Below, one piece after another: positions 19,601 through 30,176 of a DNA stretch of 64,000 bases (the first letter of the stretch is position 1; every line of letters starts with the position of its first letter). The notes beneath the pieces are model-generated. The model was not told where the DNA came from. It did not search any database and saw only the letters and a list, made by a program, of their open reading frames with translations. The stretch is from Rhipicephalus microplus (Eukaryota; Arthropoda; Arachnida; Ixodida; Ixodidae), in contig NC_134702.1 in NCBI RefSeq assembly GCF_043290135.1, positions 197,316,491-197,380,490 of the forward strand, in the 5' to 3' direction. Position numbers and translations under genes: made by a program.

Positions 19601-20115
19601 CCATGTACATCGACTCCGCGCACAAGAACTGGGACACAATTTTGCCTTTCATCACCTATGCTTTCAACACCGCAAGACATGAGACCACTGGTTACTCACC
19701 TTTCTTTCTCCTTTATGCTCGTCCACCACGCTATAATCTTGACACTATGCTTCCCTACTCTGCTCATCACAGTGAGCCGATCAACGAGATTCTCTGTAGA
19801 GCAGAAGAAGCGCGACGCCTCGCTCGGCTACGCACCGTCACCTCGCAAGACCGGTCAAAGATCCGCTATGACGACCGTCACCGACATGTTCACTTCAATC
19901 CTGGAGATCAGGTGTGGCTCTGGACGCCTTTACGGAAACGTGGCCTGTACCAGAAATTTCTCGCTCACTATGTCGGGCCCTACGTTATCCTCGAACGCCT
20001 CAGTGAGGTCAACTACCGCATAGCACGGCTCACAAGCACTGGACGGCGCTCGGCTAAAACAGAAGTGGCGCACGTCGCTCGCATGAAGCTATGCAATGCA
20101 CGAACCACTGAGTGA
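16591..20115 (+). CDS. pol: Pol polyprotein of the intact gypsy element (protease, RT, RNase H, integrase)
   Basis: Open in the -1 frame relative to gag; expressed as Gag-Pol if the frameshift at 16585 works. The first strong block starts near 16633 (LPTRIPPP). Residue numbers below count from 16633. The aspartic protease motif LVDTGA has its Asp at 31. In reverse transcriptase, SSPWAAPVILVKKKDGTWRF starts near 340 and the catalytic YLDD is at 459-462. In RNase H, HTDASG has its Asp at 608. The integrase zinc-binding set is H813, H820, C850, C853; its catalytic residues are D883, D943 and E979, with the usual 35-residue DDE spacing. The GPY/F module has Gly at 1115. No internal stops or frameshifts. 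Copies the element RNA into DNA and inserts it. No chromodomain or env follows. Confidence 0.95.
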   Translation, partial: LASAADGGEVAGKSLLPTRIPPPIFMLKNKVNVLIDGVSTMALVDTGATVSVMSVVFKNLLGRKVMFHWDHSTSFRGVSGDSLYPVGVCNVDVSLGGQTFNTEFTVLPRSTHDVILGIDFLKLCGANVDCRTGELSICGSVSSALLEESSQQESVFCVSEDTVVPALSAMRVPVVCSSSVSTSFDVAVEPVHRNCLKKNVLVPYCMVSVTDGCAGLWTLNCSTEAVVLSQGLKLATFQGESFIPMAVLTELPDTAQTSVSHTANEHMLGMVATSLSDHERRVLMALLSKHSSIFDFAQHDGPTSIPASRTRHRINTGSAEPIRQKPYRVSSAERKIISAQVEEMMGKGVIRESSSPWAAPVILVKKKDGTWRFCVDYRRLNAVTRKDVYPLPRIDDAIDCLFAASYFSSVDLRSGYWQIPMHPDDREKTAFVTPDGLFEFNVMPFGLCNAPATFERFMDTILRGLKWEVCMCYLDDVVIFGRTFREHNERLDLVLNCLRKAGLVLNSKKCHFGERQTLVLGHLIDKEGIRPDPQKTTAVEAFEAPRSVKQLRSFLGLCSYFRRFIPKFADIAHPLTCLLQKGVPFEWSSECDSSFRQLKLLLTSQPILRHFNPSSPTEVHTDASGVGIGAVLVQRVGDSEHVISYASRSLSRPERNYTVTEQECLAVVFAVQRFRSYLYGRPFTVVTDHHSLCWLVNLRDPSGRLARWALRLQEYDFVVSYKSGRRHADADCLSRLPLPTTECDADNFDEYIAFVSTGFPDMDTFISEQRKDDSLQPLFAAARESAADNRFRLRDGALYKTNFSATGARYLLVVPKSLRSHVLSAMHDEPTSGHLGCTRTLYRAQERFYWPRMRNDTERYVASCTQCQRYKRPTDAPSGRLQPVSPPSTPFEQVGIDLLGPFPRSTDGNRWVIVCVDHLTRYCETAALPSATAKDVSIFLLFQVILRHGPPRIVISDRGRQFTADVVEETLRLCSSSFRHSTPYHPQTNGLVERTNRTLANMLSMYIDSAHKNWDTILPFITYAFNTARHETTGYSPFFLLYARPPRYNLDTMLPYSAHHSEPINEILCRAEEARRLARLRTVTSQDRSKIRYDDRHRHVHFNPGDQVWLWTPLRKRGLYQKFLAHYVGPYVILERLSEVNYRIARLTSTGRRSAKTEVAHVARMKLCNARTTE

Positions 20116-20138
20116 CTCGCCCGGCGGGCTTCGTCTGC

Positions 20139-20149
20139 CAACGGGGAAA
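20139..20149 (+). promoter_or_regulatory. Polypurine tract of the intact gypsy element
   Basis: CAACGGGGAAA lies directly before the 3' LTR; the GGGGAAA core is the expected plus-strand primer. Confidence 0.75.
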
Positions 20150-20322
20150 TGTCACGAGCGGTTGCAATGCACGGCGCATACAGCGCGAATGAACATTCAG
20201 ACAAAAGGTGAAGAAGGAAGACGACGTTGTGTGGGCTGTCTCGAGACCCCTTGTGGAAGTAAACGCGAACCATCCAGGCTCGCCTGTTTTTCAACCTTTT
20301 CGTGTACTTCTTGCGTGTAACA
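20150..20322 (+). repeat. 3' LTR of the intact gypsy element
   Basis: 173 bp, by eye identical to the 5' LTR. The pol stop lies 34 bp before it. Confidence 0.95.
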
Positions 20323-20328
20323 ATATAT

Positions 20329-20412
<84 letters not shown>
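20323..20412. repeat. (TA)n microsatellite split by the gypsy insertion
   Basis: TA-rich tract directly after the 3' LTR; the left flank (14961-14967, TATATAT) is its other edge. Confidence 0.9.
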
Positions 20413-21604
20413 GACAAAAAACGAGAAAGCTTCAATCAAGAGCAACTTTACACGAAGCGCTGGAAGGGTTCATTTGCGTTTATCTTGGTCAAACACTGTG
20501 TGCCAGGACGGCGCCCATAGGGAGAAGCGCGTTAAACAAGCGCAGGATTTCGATTATTTGGCCCCGTCCATGTCTGACTGTATTGTTTATGTGCTGCCTT
20601 GCCTCGCAGCTTGATCGAGATCAGCGTTTAAATTAGCATCTGCTTTGACTAAGAAACGCATCTTATAACGCGCTGAAGGCTAGAAAAAAAAAGATATCTC
20701 AACGTGCTTACTAAGTACTGCGCTTCATGCCGATCTACCGACGATGTCGGCCGAAGCAGGGATCCTGAAATGAACTCCTAGCACACTGCTACAGTCATCC
20801 CCATCCCCTGAAATCTTTAAAATGGTGACTTTTTATCTGCAGTACTGTATCATACTAGGAAAACTGTTTTGTGTATCGACTGATCTGCTAGCCAAACTGA
20901 CAGTACCCCCGGGCAGCATAAAGGCATTGCAGACAATTTTGGTGCGGCAAAAAAGTTTCCGGACCGTTCATGGCTTTCGTAACTTGTCATTGACAGTCAC
21001 GGTTGGAAAGAAAAATAAAGAAAGCACTGAAAATGTGCGGCGAGGTGCTTTTTTCAATGGAGCAGTACAAAAATACACGTGTGCCGCTGTTGACTCGTGC
21101 GGTGTTTCGAACCGAAGCCGTCGTATGTACAATTCCCTGCGATTGCCAATTTCACCGGTCACCTATTCGATGCAGCACCAGCATTTGTTTTTTATTTTTT
21201 TTTTCAGGTGATTAGCATGTAAAAGAACGTTGGTTGCGAACTTGAGGCAAACAAGCAATGCGCGCCTGCTCGATTCTTTATCTCATGAACCATTATTAGG
21301 TTTGGCTCAGGAACACTACATGTGTGGAGGACAGTCTAGTGAGCATCGAACACTTTGCTCTTTGAATGTATAGGCAGAACATAAGTGCGAAAAGCACTTG
21401 TTGCGTTGAATTTTCTTTTTCGTTGTTCTCAATCATTCGGTTTTATAGCGCTGACATGCGTACCTGTTCCGAGTAAGTCAGAAGTAAAGACGGGATGCAA
21501 GTGGTCTTGCCTGAACTTAGCCTTTTATTTAGGCATTACTCTTTGAACGGCGTAAAGTAGCATTGTGGCAATGAAACTTGTGGGTCATCGAATAATACTT
21601 CCGA
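20413..21604. other. Stretch without recognised gene
   Basis: A 129-codon open frame at 20822-21211 has no recognisable domain and ends in a poly-T/F run; I regard it as chance. No splice-bounded exon was found. Confidence 0.35.
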
Positions 21605-21770
21605 TGAAATTATGCGCTCGGCTTCTGACCTAGAGGTCCCGGGTTCGATCCCGGTCGGGGTGGTCACATTTCGATGAAGACGAAATGGTAGTGGGCCGTC
21701 AGCTGTGCAATGTCAGTGCACGCTAAAGAACACCAGGTGGTGGAAACTTCCCGCGCCCTCATCTGAGGCG
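21605..21770 (+). repeat. tRNA-derived SINE, diverged relative of the Ruka type
   Basis: Contains a perfect polymerase III B box (GGTTCGATCCC, about 21651-21661). It is followed by CGATGAAGACGAAATG, GGGCCGTCAGCTGTGCAATG, GTGCACGCTAAAGAACACC and AGGTGGTGGAAACTTCC, the body shared with the SINEs at 50962 and 54408. The A-box side is degraded. Confidence 0.75.
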
Positions 21771-21773
21771 TCT

Positions 21774-21824
<51 letters not shown>

Positions 21825-21850
21825 TTCATTTATTGATTTATTTATTGATA
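21771..21850. repeat. (TTTA)n tract, LINE tail
   Basis: Tandem TTTA with few changes; on the minus strand it is the (TAAA)n tail of the LINE ending here. Confidence 0.9.
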
Positions 21851-23955
21851 CAGCAGTCTCGAACAGAGACTATAGCAGGTGCGAGACAGAGGTACAGAGT
21901 ATTCTGAAAGGGCAAAATATTATACACGCAGAAAATGCATTACGCGGACAATATAATGCATACAGTTAAAGCAACACAAATAGCGATGCGAAACAAAATT
22001 AGAAGTAATTAGTTAAATGCCAAGTAGGGTATATAGAATATACAGAGGATACATTGCTGGAAAAAAGATTCCGTTTAACTGATAATCGAATTTTACAAGT
22101 GACACACAAAAAGGAACAAATGCAACAAAAGATGTAATCAATGGTACTGAAGAACTACTCCAAGCATTTTTCAAACAATGAAAGTGATTCTTGGGTAACG
22201 ATGTTATTACTTAGGTTGTTCCAATCAGCAATAGTTCTACAGAAGAAAGAGTATCCAAAGCAATTATTTCGTGGAAATAAAGGAGCTATCATTAAAGAGT
22301 GTTTATGCCTGGTAGCATTACCTTCAGAAAAAGCGATAACGTTGGAGGTATCTATATTGTAATGTCCTTTAACAATTTGGTACAAAAGTTTCAGTCGACA
22401 AATTTTATTTGTCTTCGTAACTGTGGGGAGCCCACTTCGTTTGATGACCTCAGTAACGGACGAACGACCATAAGAAATATAAATATAACGCATTACTTTT
22501 TTCTGTATTCTTTCTAATTTGCTTATGTTTGTTTTGGTGTAAGGGTCCCAAATTGGCACGGAATATTCAAGCATGGGATATATAATTGACTGGTATGCAA
22601 GGAAGCGTAGAGAAGGAGTAGCTAATTTTAAGGGTCGTCGCAAGAAGAATAATTTACGTAACGCTTTATTTGTGATGACATCTATATGTTTTGATCATGA
22701 TAGAATATTTGTGAACCACAAACCCAGGTATTTATATTCAGCAACCTCCGAGAGTCCTATTCCATTAGCTCCGTAGTGAAATAAAAGTGGCTTCTTTTTT
22801 GGGTTATTCGCATAAAGACCGTTTTGTCGTAATAATTAGTCAGCTGCTGCTGTTCGCATCATGAATTGATTTTTTGGAAGTTTTCATTTATAATAATCTG
22901 GTCCTGAATTGAATTGACTGTTTCATAAATCACGCAGTCATCTGCATAGAGTTTAATCTTAAGAATAATGTTGCTGGTGATGTCATTTATAAAAATTAAA
23001 AATAACAGAGGCCCAAGCACGGACCCCTGAGGTACGCCATAAGCAACTTCAACTCGGTTGGAGCAGGTGCTATTTAGGGAAACGTATTGATACCGGTTTG
23101 TCAAGTAAGCTCTAATCCATGCTAATATCGTATGATTTGTTACAATAAGAGCCAACATGTGAAGTAATTTATTATGAGACACTTTATCAAACGCCTTACT
23201 AAAATCATATAAATAGCGTCTGTTTGTTTTCCTTTGATTATAGCCTCCGCGAAGTCATGTGTAATTCCAAGTAATTGTGTGTAAGTAGAATACCCACGTC
23301 TGAAGCCGTGTTGTGCATCTGTTAGGACTTCACGCTTTTCAAGGAAATCTACTATGTGCTTATAAATTATGTGCTCGAAGATTTTGCATGAAGTAGATGT
23401 CAACGAAATAGGCCGATAATTTGCAATGTTGGATTTATCACCAGATTTAAACAGTGGTTTGATTCTGGAGGTTTTCCAGTCCTCCGGCAATGTGCCGTCA
23501 CTCAGAGATTTTTTATATAATATGAGCAAATACTATGCACACCATTCTGCATATCTTTTTAAGAAGGCGTTTGGGATATCGTCCGGGCCAGGAGATTTTT
23601 TAGCATCTATATTAAGCGGAAGGTTAAAAATGCCCTGCTCGGAAATTTTTACACCCGGCATAGGTGGAAAAGACATACTAAGCACTGGAAGGAAATTATT
23701 ATTTGTTGTAAATACACATTTAAAATGATTATTTAAGGCAATGGACGCCGCTGTGTCATCACTTATGACTTTTCCGTTAAGAGAAAATGAAGTAGTGCCA
23801 CATGAACTCGGTTTAATATACCTCCAAAACTTTTCTGGAGACGTCTTAATAAAGGAAGGAAGTGATATACCATAGTACCTTGCCTTGTCCTCCTGAGTTT
23901 GTTGTTTTAGTTTTGTTGCTAATGTAGCAATGGCTTTGTCAAGTAGAGGACAAAC
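21771..23955 (-). pseudogene. CR1/L2-like LINE, 5'-truncated and frameshifted
   Basis: The minus strand reads, in order: a linker with SPEKFWRYIKP (about 23820-23855); PEDWKTSRIKPLFKSGDKSN and ANYRPISLTS (RT start); LTDAQHGFRRGYST; then, after a frame change near 23200, VAYGVPQGSVLGPLLFLIFI and KLYADDCVIY, with an intact YADD at about 22937-22948. After another break comes a thumb/C-terminal part (SIIYPMLEYSVPIWDPYT, SKLERIQKKVMRYIY) that ends near 22155. The 3' UTR runs to a (TAAA)n tail, seen on the plus strand as (TTTA)n at 21771-21850. Short tandem 3' tails fit CR1/L2-type elements; the clade is inferred by eye. No endonuclease is left. Confidence 0.8.
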
Positions 23956-23957
23956 CT

Positions 23958-24006
23958 TTCATATTCATTTTGTGGTTTTGGAACGTAAAACCCCAGATAA
24001 TATTAT
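23958..24006 (+). repeat. 3' end fragment of a Ruka-type SINE
   Basis: CATATTCATTTTGTGGTTTTGGAACG followed by TAAAACCCCAGATAATATTAT matches the 3' ends of the SINEs at 50962 and 54408 (TGGTTTTGGGACGTTAAAxCCC). It abuts the 5' break of the LINE. Confidence 0.65.
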
Positions 24007-25124
24007 GCTGATCAGGAAAGCAGTGCAGACTAAAGAAAGGACAGTTAAACGAGTGTTGTTTCGCCTCACAGAAATAGTCCTGAGAACTTGCGTGCCTCTC
24101 GATTGCATAATTGACGTGCTTCCACCACTTTCACTCACGAATGGCAAGCATGTTATCAGCCCGAGACATTTTTTTTATAAGAAAGTGGCAAGCGGTAATT
24201 GAAGGAACGAAACTTGTGTTTCCAAAAGTTCGAACAAAACTGATTTTTTAGCGCTTGCGTGTCTACGCTTCGTAACCTCTCCTCAATACATAACTAGCTA
24301 TATGAAGATGATGCGAAATATATTGCTTGCTTCGACAGAACCTTTTATGAAAAACTGCTGCCCCTTCATCAAAATTGACAAGTCAACGGTGGTTCGCGGA
24401 TAACAGGCAGATACAATTTTTGTAACCTTATGTGGGGAGGAGCTTTCTAGACGTAGGACCACCATGATACATTAACAGGTGGTTCAAAAGCACAGCGAAA
24501 TGTCACTTGGTATGTTGATAAACCCCCTTCTTCAGAGGCCGCAAATCAGCACTCGAAAGCAATGTGCTTCCATCCCTGACAACAACCTCGTAAAATATTC
24601 TTGCATTGATTACAAGTATACATTTGCGTAAACATTACCATTAGCTTTAGGTTTTTTATACGGACAAAGTCCTGTATTCAAGTACTCTAACTTAATTTTG
24701 TTTGTGTTTGTGCGCGCCTACCTGACAGTTAAATTATACTCCATGTGATATGATGTTCTTGTGTATAAATACCACTGAATGCGATTTTCGAGCAATGTGG
24801 GAAAACTGAGAAAGCAGACGCAAATTTTTCACACAATTGAGGATTAGTAATATATAAACTGTGCTAAAGTAATGATAACCTCCCAGAAATACCATGCAAA
24901 TTTTAAGAAATAATACACTTAAAGAACGTATACTAGGAAAAGATACACCTTGAACAGCCATATTTTGGTAGCTCTCGTAAAAGCTTTTCTCCTTCATGAA
25001 AAGCCGTTAGTCCATTTGGGGGTGCCTAAATGCCGGGTAACTCGGAGTTGGAGCCACTTTCATCACTTTAACCTTCACTCGGTTGTAATATTGTGTTTTT
25101 TTTCTTGGACAGACGTTGATTATC
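24007..25124. other. AT-rich stretch without recognised feature
   Basis: No supported gene, RNA or repeat boundary was seen. Confidence 0.35.
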
Positions 25125-25285
25125 TCATTTGTTGAGCTCGTTGCGAAGACATAGTCACTGTTCACTATTCTGTCAGCGGTATCAAAAGATATCTGGAATG
25201 GATTCTTCGGTGTCACAGTAGTCACAGACTGCAGTATCAGCCATCTCGATGCGGAAAGCGTAGGACAGCTGGCTATACTTTCTAG
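25125..25285 (-). pseudogene. LINE C-terminal zinc-knuckle remnant
   Basis: One minus-strand frame reads YSQLSYAFRIEMADTAVCDY, then CDTEESIPDIF and, with stops, NELNK and DNQR. This corresponds to the C-terminal CxxC...ET..H....C block and following helix of I-type LINEs. It has several stops and no function. Confidence 0.5.
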
Positions 25286-26383
25286 CATAAATATGTGTAT
25301 ATACGCTTTTCACCAAGAAAGAAAAGACGGAATGGGGCAAATTAAGCATGCAAAAAATGTAGATAAATCATACAATTTCACGAAAATTAGAAACAGGATA
25401 AAAGTGCATGAGCGCAAGTTCTCCTGCCTTTTGAGAAACGAAAAAGACTTAGTGGTGATCGTAAAATATGTTCTATTGATGATGGTTTTTCGTTTCCTCT
25501 GACAGCACCAGTCTCTGTAACTTTCTGAATGCTTTGATCTACATACGTGCTATCACACAGGCTTTTCCGATGCAGCACACAGATCTTTATGATGGTCATG
25601 AAAGAAGGCATCCTGGACCTTTTCTATTCATGCAGCACTTTAAATATAAGAACTTATGACAAAATATCCCAGTTTCACCGCAAAGCCGAAGTAATGAGTA
25701 AGGTAGCGACAAGCTAAGTAAGGCTAAATTTTTATATCCAGTGTTGCGTGACTCTACAAAACGCTGCTGCAACAGAACATCGTGGTGTGAAACGGGAATC
25801 CGCACAATCGCTTATCGTTGAGTTCGGAGAACGTAGAAGGGTATGCAAGCCATCCGCTGATGTCAATCAACATAGCATATGCCACCGCGTCCTCATAGTC
25901 AACATTCACAGCCGCTGCTCGAACGTTCCTCCCCCATCCCCACTTTCACCTCCGTGTCTTTTCGTGCACCTTCAAAGGAATTATGGCGTTCACCTTTTGC
26001 TTCAGCAGAATTTGGTAGCATGCTTCACCCACGTGTTAATCTTACTGCATGCGACCTCTGATCAACGGAGATTGGCGGATGCGTTTGATCAGCCGTGTTC
26101 GTCCTCGCCGTTCACACACTTTTACGCAAGCGTAACTAATACGGTACACAGGGGAATGACAATGCTGGGAACTTTCATCAGCAACATGACGGCAATGGCG
26201 ACGTCGATGGCGATAATCGGTCGATAATGTTCATGTGGTTGATATCGCTATAGCACACACTTGCGATAAAACATGAAATATTAGGTTTACTGGTATGCTA
26301 TTTTTTTAGCCTCTCCGAAGAAGCCCTACAGATTGACATACGTTCCGATCCCATAGACAAGAGGAACTTATCGTCATTTTAAC
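25286..26383. other. Stretch without recognised gene
   Basis: A 159-codon plus-strand frame (25748-26227) lacks any domain, and its composition shifts part-way; I treat it as chance or as an unrecognised repeat. Confidence 0.35.
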
Positions 26384-26440
26384 TGACAGATCCCACGTAA
26401 CATGGGAATCAACGTAAGTCGAAGCATTCACAAGGAGTGT
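26384..26440 (+). repeat. Head fragment of the composite repeat family
   Basis: GACAGATCCCACGTAACATG, GGAATCAACG and GTCGAAGCATTC match the head of copies A and B (TTGGCAGATCCCxxG, GGGAATC, GCGAAGCA). No 147-bp units follow. Confidence 0.5.
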
Positions 26441-26914
26441 GACCTTGTTGTAATTTTTAATTAAGCCAAACTTGGAAATCAAGCTAAATACATGTACAAA
26501 TCTTGTTATTCTGACATATGTTAAACAGTAGCGTGTGCTTTATATAACCAGATGTTTACAGTTGTGCAACAATGGCAGCAGCAGCATAGTTATTACCAAC
26601 CCAGAAGAGGTAAGAGGATATGTAGCGCTTGTGCTTGCGAGGATGATAACATTGGTTATTGATGCGTAGACCAACTTCAGCAGATGCCGATGAAGTGTAT
26701 AACCGACGCTGAGCCGACGTAAATCCTGTGTCATAGGAGCACATATGTGATGTTTATAATCGATTTTACTGACCAGAAACGCAACCATAATTCCCGTTTC
26801 ACCAGCAATATGGTGTTTTTCCAAAGCACTCTCGAGACCTAACGCGACTCTGTGGTACTGTACACTATTGCCACGCAGAATGCTTCGTTTCAATTTGTGT
26901 TTAGACCATAATAT
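26441..26914. other. Stretch without recognised gene
   Basis: A 126-codon minus-strand frame (26540-26920) has no domain and overlaps the LTR at 26915; not accepted as a gene. Confidence 0.35.
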
Positions 26915-27099
26915 ATTCACGTGTTACAAAAGGTCTTAAATTGGAAGAACTGAGCCGGTGGTGAGGCGCACCGAAAACTGGCACGATGGCTGCTTCAATA
27001 ATCAACAAATAACTGGAGCGTGCGCTGCTTCAGAACATCATCTTCAATTCTAGCGGGCAGCCGTGGCTTGCGCTCGCCGTACCTAGCGGCCAAGTGGCA
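26915..27099 (-). repeat. 3' LTR of the degenerate gypsy element
   Basis: Shares CACGTG, CTTCAATAATCAACxA, CTTCAGAACATC, GGCTTGCGCTC and CCGTACCTAGC with 32162-32338, in the same order and orientation. The terminal dinucleotide on the outer side is mutated. Confidence 0.8.
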
Positions 27100-27447
27100 T
27101 TATTTCCCTGTGAAAAAAATAGGCATCACTTTGATGCTCGGAAAGTACAAAGTCAAGGTCTTGTCGAACCAACTTAAAATACACACATACAAAAAATTGC
27201 AATAGGGTTCATGCGCAGTCACACTACCGCGTGTAGTACGGCTTCAGTCGCACTACGTGCCCAATCTCCGAGGAGTGCCTTCACCACCGTGGCGAGAAGG
27301 CGCCATCAGGGACTACCTCGTAGTTCACATCGCTCATGCGTCGCAACACTTTGTATGGTCCGAAGTAGCAAATGAGCAGTTTTGCTCACAATCTCTGGCG
27401 TCGGACAGGAATCCACAACCAAACTTCATCGCTGGGATGGTATTGAA

Positions 27448-28010
27448 CTAATCGATGGCGAGCGTTGTAGCGGCATGCGTCTGTACTCTGATGGTGCGTA
27501 ATGTGTAGGCATGCCAACTTGCGTCTTCTTCGGCGTATTTGGTAAGCTGCACCGCGTCAGAAGTGATCAAAGCGTCGCATTTGTGTTGAAGCATTGCATC
27601 CAGCATGGTCTGGACCTCACGTTCATAGACAAGACGGAAAGGCCTGAATCGCGTAGTTTCTTGGACGGCAGTATTGTACCCGAATGATACGTACGGTAGC
27701 ACTTGGTCCCAGGTCTTGTACAGGACAACTACACATATGGATAACATGTCAGCGATGGTCTTGTTGAGCCGCTCTGTCAAGCCGTTGCTCTGCGGATGAT
27801 ATGTCATGGTCTTGCGATGGCTCGTGTAGCTGAGCTTGAATACGTCATGAAAGAGCTGGGCCGTGAATGCTGTTCCTCTGTGATTACGCACGACGGGGTG
27901 CCATGTCGAAGAACTATCTAGTTCATGAAGATTTGGGCGACGTCGGAAGCCGTAGCGCGTTGTAGTGCTTTTGTTTTGGCGTTCTTCTTAAAATAGCCGG
28001 TGGCTACTAC
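27448..28010 (-). pseudogene. Integrase remnant of the degenerate gypsy element
   Basis: The minus strand from 27891 reads MRNHRGTAFTAQLF (catalytic Asp region changed), YHPQSNGLTERLNKTIADML (with the catalytic Glu block) and YVSFGYNTAVQETT. The N-terminal zinc part further right (up to about 28200) is broken by stops. The 147-codon frame is the longest piece left. Confidence 0.8.
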
Positions 28011-28379
28011 GATTCATTTGTTGCTGGCAGATGATAGCGGGAAGGGCCCCAGTAAATCCATTTCCATTTGATCCAATGGTACTCTAGGTGGTTCTATTGG
28101 TTGAAGAAGCCCAGCGGCGTTCAGTGGTGGGGATTTGCGGCGTTGACTTTCCTGGCACATTTTAACATATCGCTTTACGGATGCGGAAAGCTTAGGCTAG
28201 TAGTAAGCTTGTCAAACTCAGGCGAGAGTTCGAGGGCAACCTAAATGACCAGGTGTGGGCTCATTGTGGCAGGCGAGAAGAATGTCGTCACGCATGTCAG
28301 TTGGCACAACTAGAAGATAGGCTCTCTCATTGCCGTTGCAGTTTTTCTTATACAGGACCCCATCTCGCAGACAGAATGA

Positions 28380-29871
28380 CTACAGACTTCGAGAAATACA
28401 TTGAAGTATGGAAGAGTTGCGTCCTTCAAAGTTTTCAATAACTGGGCGAATTTTTTCGTCCGCGCACTGTCGTGTAATCAGATTCGTTGTAGTAAGGGCC
28501 CCAAGGAAACTACCGTCATCCTCGATGTCGTAGCCACAAGCTTCCACAGGTGCACGGGACAATGAATCAGCATCTTCGTGCTTGCGACCAGATTTGTAAG
28601 CGATCGTGAAGCCGCATTCCTGCAGATGAAGACTCCGTCGGGCCAGTTGCCCACACGGGTCCCGTAGTTTGGCTAACCAGCACAACGAATGATGTTCGGT
28701 CACTACCTTGAAGTGGCGTCCGTAAAGATTAGGCTGTGGCCCATACAACAGCGAGGCACTCTTTCTCTGACGTGGAGTAGCTGACCTCGGTGCGGGAAAG
28801 AGGGCGGCTAGCGTACGCTATCACTCGCTTTGTGCCCACTTGTTATTGGACGAGGACAACACCACGACCCACGTTGCTGGCGTCAGTATGAATTTCAGTA
28901 TCAGCGTCTTGTTCAAAGTGAGTGAGGAGTGGGGGTGTCTGCAAACCCTCCTGTAATTCATAGAAAGCTGCGTCCTGTTCTTCCTCCCAGACGAATTGAA
29001 CATCTTCACAAGTGAGTCGAGTGAGCGGTTCAGCAATCGTGAAAAAATTGGCTATCAAGCGGCGATAGTACGCGCAGAGCCCTAGAAAGCGACGTACTGC
29101 CTTTTTATCACGTGGCATAGGAAACGAGGCCACGGCAGCACTTTTGTCAGTGTCTGGTCGAATACCATCCGCACTGACAACATGGCCACGAGAAACCTAA
29201 GTTCCTTGTAACCGAAGTGACATTTTTCTGGCTTCAGTGTCAGGTTAGCAGAGCAGAGCGCCTCCAGCACATTCAGCAGACGCTTCAGGGGCTCCACAAG
29301 GTCACCGAAAACACGACATCATTATCCAGAAAAACTAGGCACGTGTGCCACTTAGACCGGCAAGAACAGCGTCTACCATTCTCCGGAATGTCGCAGGTGC
29401 AGAACAGAGGCCGAAGGGAAGCACTTTGAGTTCATAAAGGTCATTTGGTGTAACGAAGGTGATTGTTTCACGATCTCCTTTGTCAACTTTGATCTGTCAG
29501 TAGCCACTTTTCAAGTTTATCAATAAAAAATACTTAGCCCACCGCAGTCTGTTGAGGGAATCGTCGATGTGGGGCAGCGGATAGACGTCTTTTTAGTCAC
29601 GCTGTTAAGTTTCCTGTAGTCCACGCAGAAGCGCAGTGATCAAGCTTTTTTTCTTCACGAGCACAACCGGAGATGACCACGCAATCTTCGAATGTTGGAT
29701 AACGTCATCTTGCAACATCTCTTCGACTTGAGAATTAATCACGTCACGTTCCTTTGGCGAAACGTGGTAAGGTGGTAAGGGTGTTGTTTTATGGGCGAGG
29801 CATCGGTATACGCAAATATTCGGTGTTTGGTGATCAGCCTCTGACGAACCTTCGAGGTGGACGCGAACCAC
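28380..29871 (-). pseudogene. Reverse transcriptase and RNase H remnants of the degenerate gypsy element
   Basis: From right to left: NSQVEEMLQDDVIQHSKIAW and SSPVVLVKKK (RT start, about 29660-29770); a region where the catalytic box reads FLDND instead of YLDD (about 29316-29333); LKPEKCHFG; KKAVRRFLGLCAYYRR; HTDASNVGRGVVLVQ (RNase H Asp region); then VVTEHHSLCWLAKLRDPCGQ and YKSGRKHEDADSLSR (RNase H end). It spans at least five frames with stops between, and the catalytic RT box is destroyed. Confidence 0.85.
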
Positions 29872-30176
29872 TCTTGAAATTGATATAGCAGTTCACGTAG
29901 CTCGGTCTGCTCTCGTTCCGAGAAGGTTGAGTTGACATCAACTTCTGCAAGTAGTGAAGTCACGTCGCTTGTAGTCGGTTGAAGCCCTTCGTCGGCTGAT
30001 GTAGATGCGGAGCATTCAGAAACGTCTGCGATAGGGTAGGCGAAAGCGATGGCGGTGTCACGAAACAGGTGCCGGTACTCGTTACTGAAACTATTCACAA
30101 GTAGGCGAGAGTGTCCGTCATAAAGCGTGACGAGGCTGCGTGCTGCGCAGACACCTAGCGCGAAATAAAGCGCCAA

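Larger units (their letters stand above)
14968..20322 (+). mobile_element. Intact Ty3/gypsy LTR retrotransposon, 5355 bp
   Basis: Complete element: 5' LTR 14968-15140, gag, a -1 frameshift site, pol (protease, reverse transcriptase, RNase H, integrase), a polypurine tract and 3' LTR 20150-20322. The LTRs start TGT and end ACA and appear identical over all 173 bp, which points to a very recent insertion. Possible target duplication ATAT on both sides, but the site is a (TA)n tract so this is not decisive. There is no env frame: only 34 bp separate the pol stop from the 3' LTR. All catalytic motifs are present, so this copy may still be mobile. Confidence 0.95.

Noticed and set aside
20116..20149. 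Possible env gene in the intact gypsy element
   Set aside because: Only 34 bp lie between pol and the 3' LTR, so there is no room.
14961..20330. Target duplication of the intact gypsy element as proof of insertion
   Set aside because: ATAT flanks both LTRs, but in a TA tract this is expected by chance and proves nothing.
20822..21211. 129-codon open frame
   Set aside because: No domain, no splice context, ends in a T-rich run read as Phe repeats.
21605..21680. A tRNA gene, because of a perfect B box
   Set aside because: No acceptor stem or anticodon arm can be formed; the following sequence is a SINE body. The same applies to 35027-35094 and 50962-51040.
25748..26227. 159-codon open frame as a gene
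   Set aside because: No recognisable domain, no conserved motif and no regulatory or splice context.
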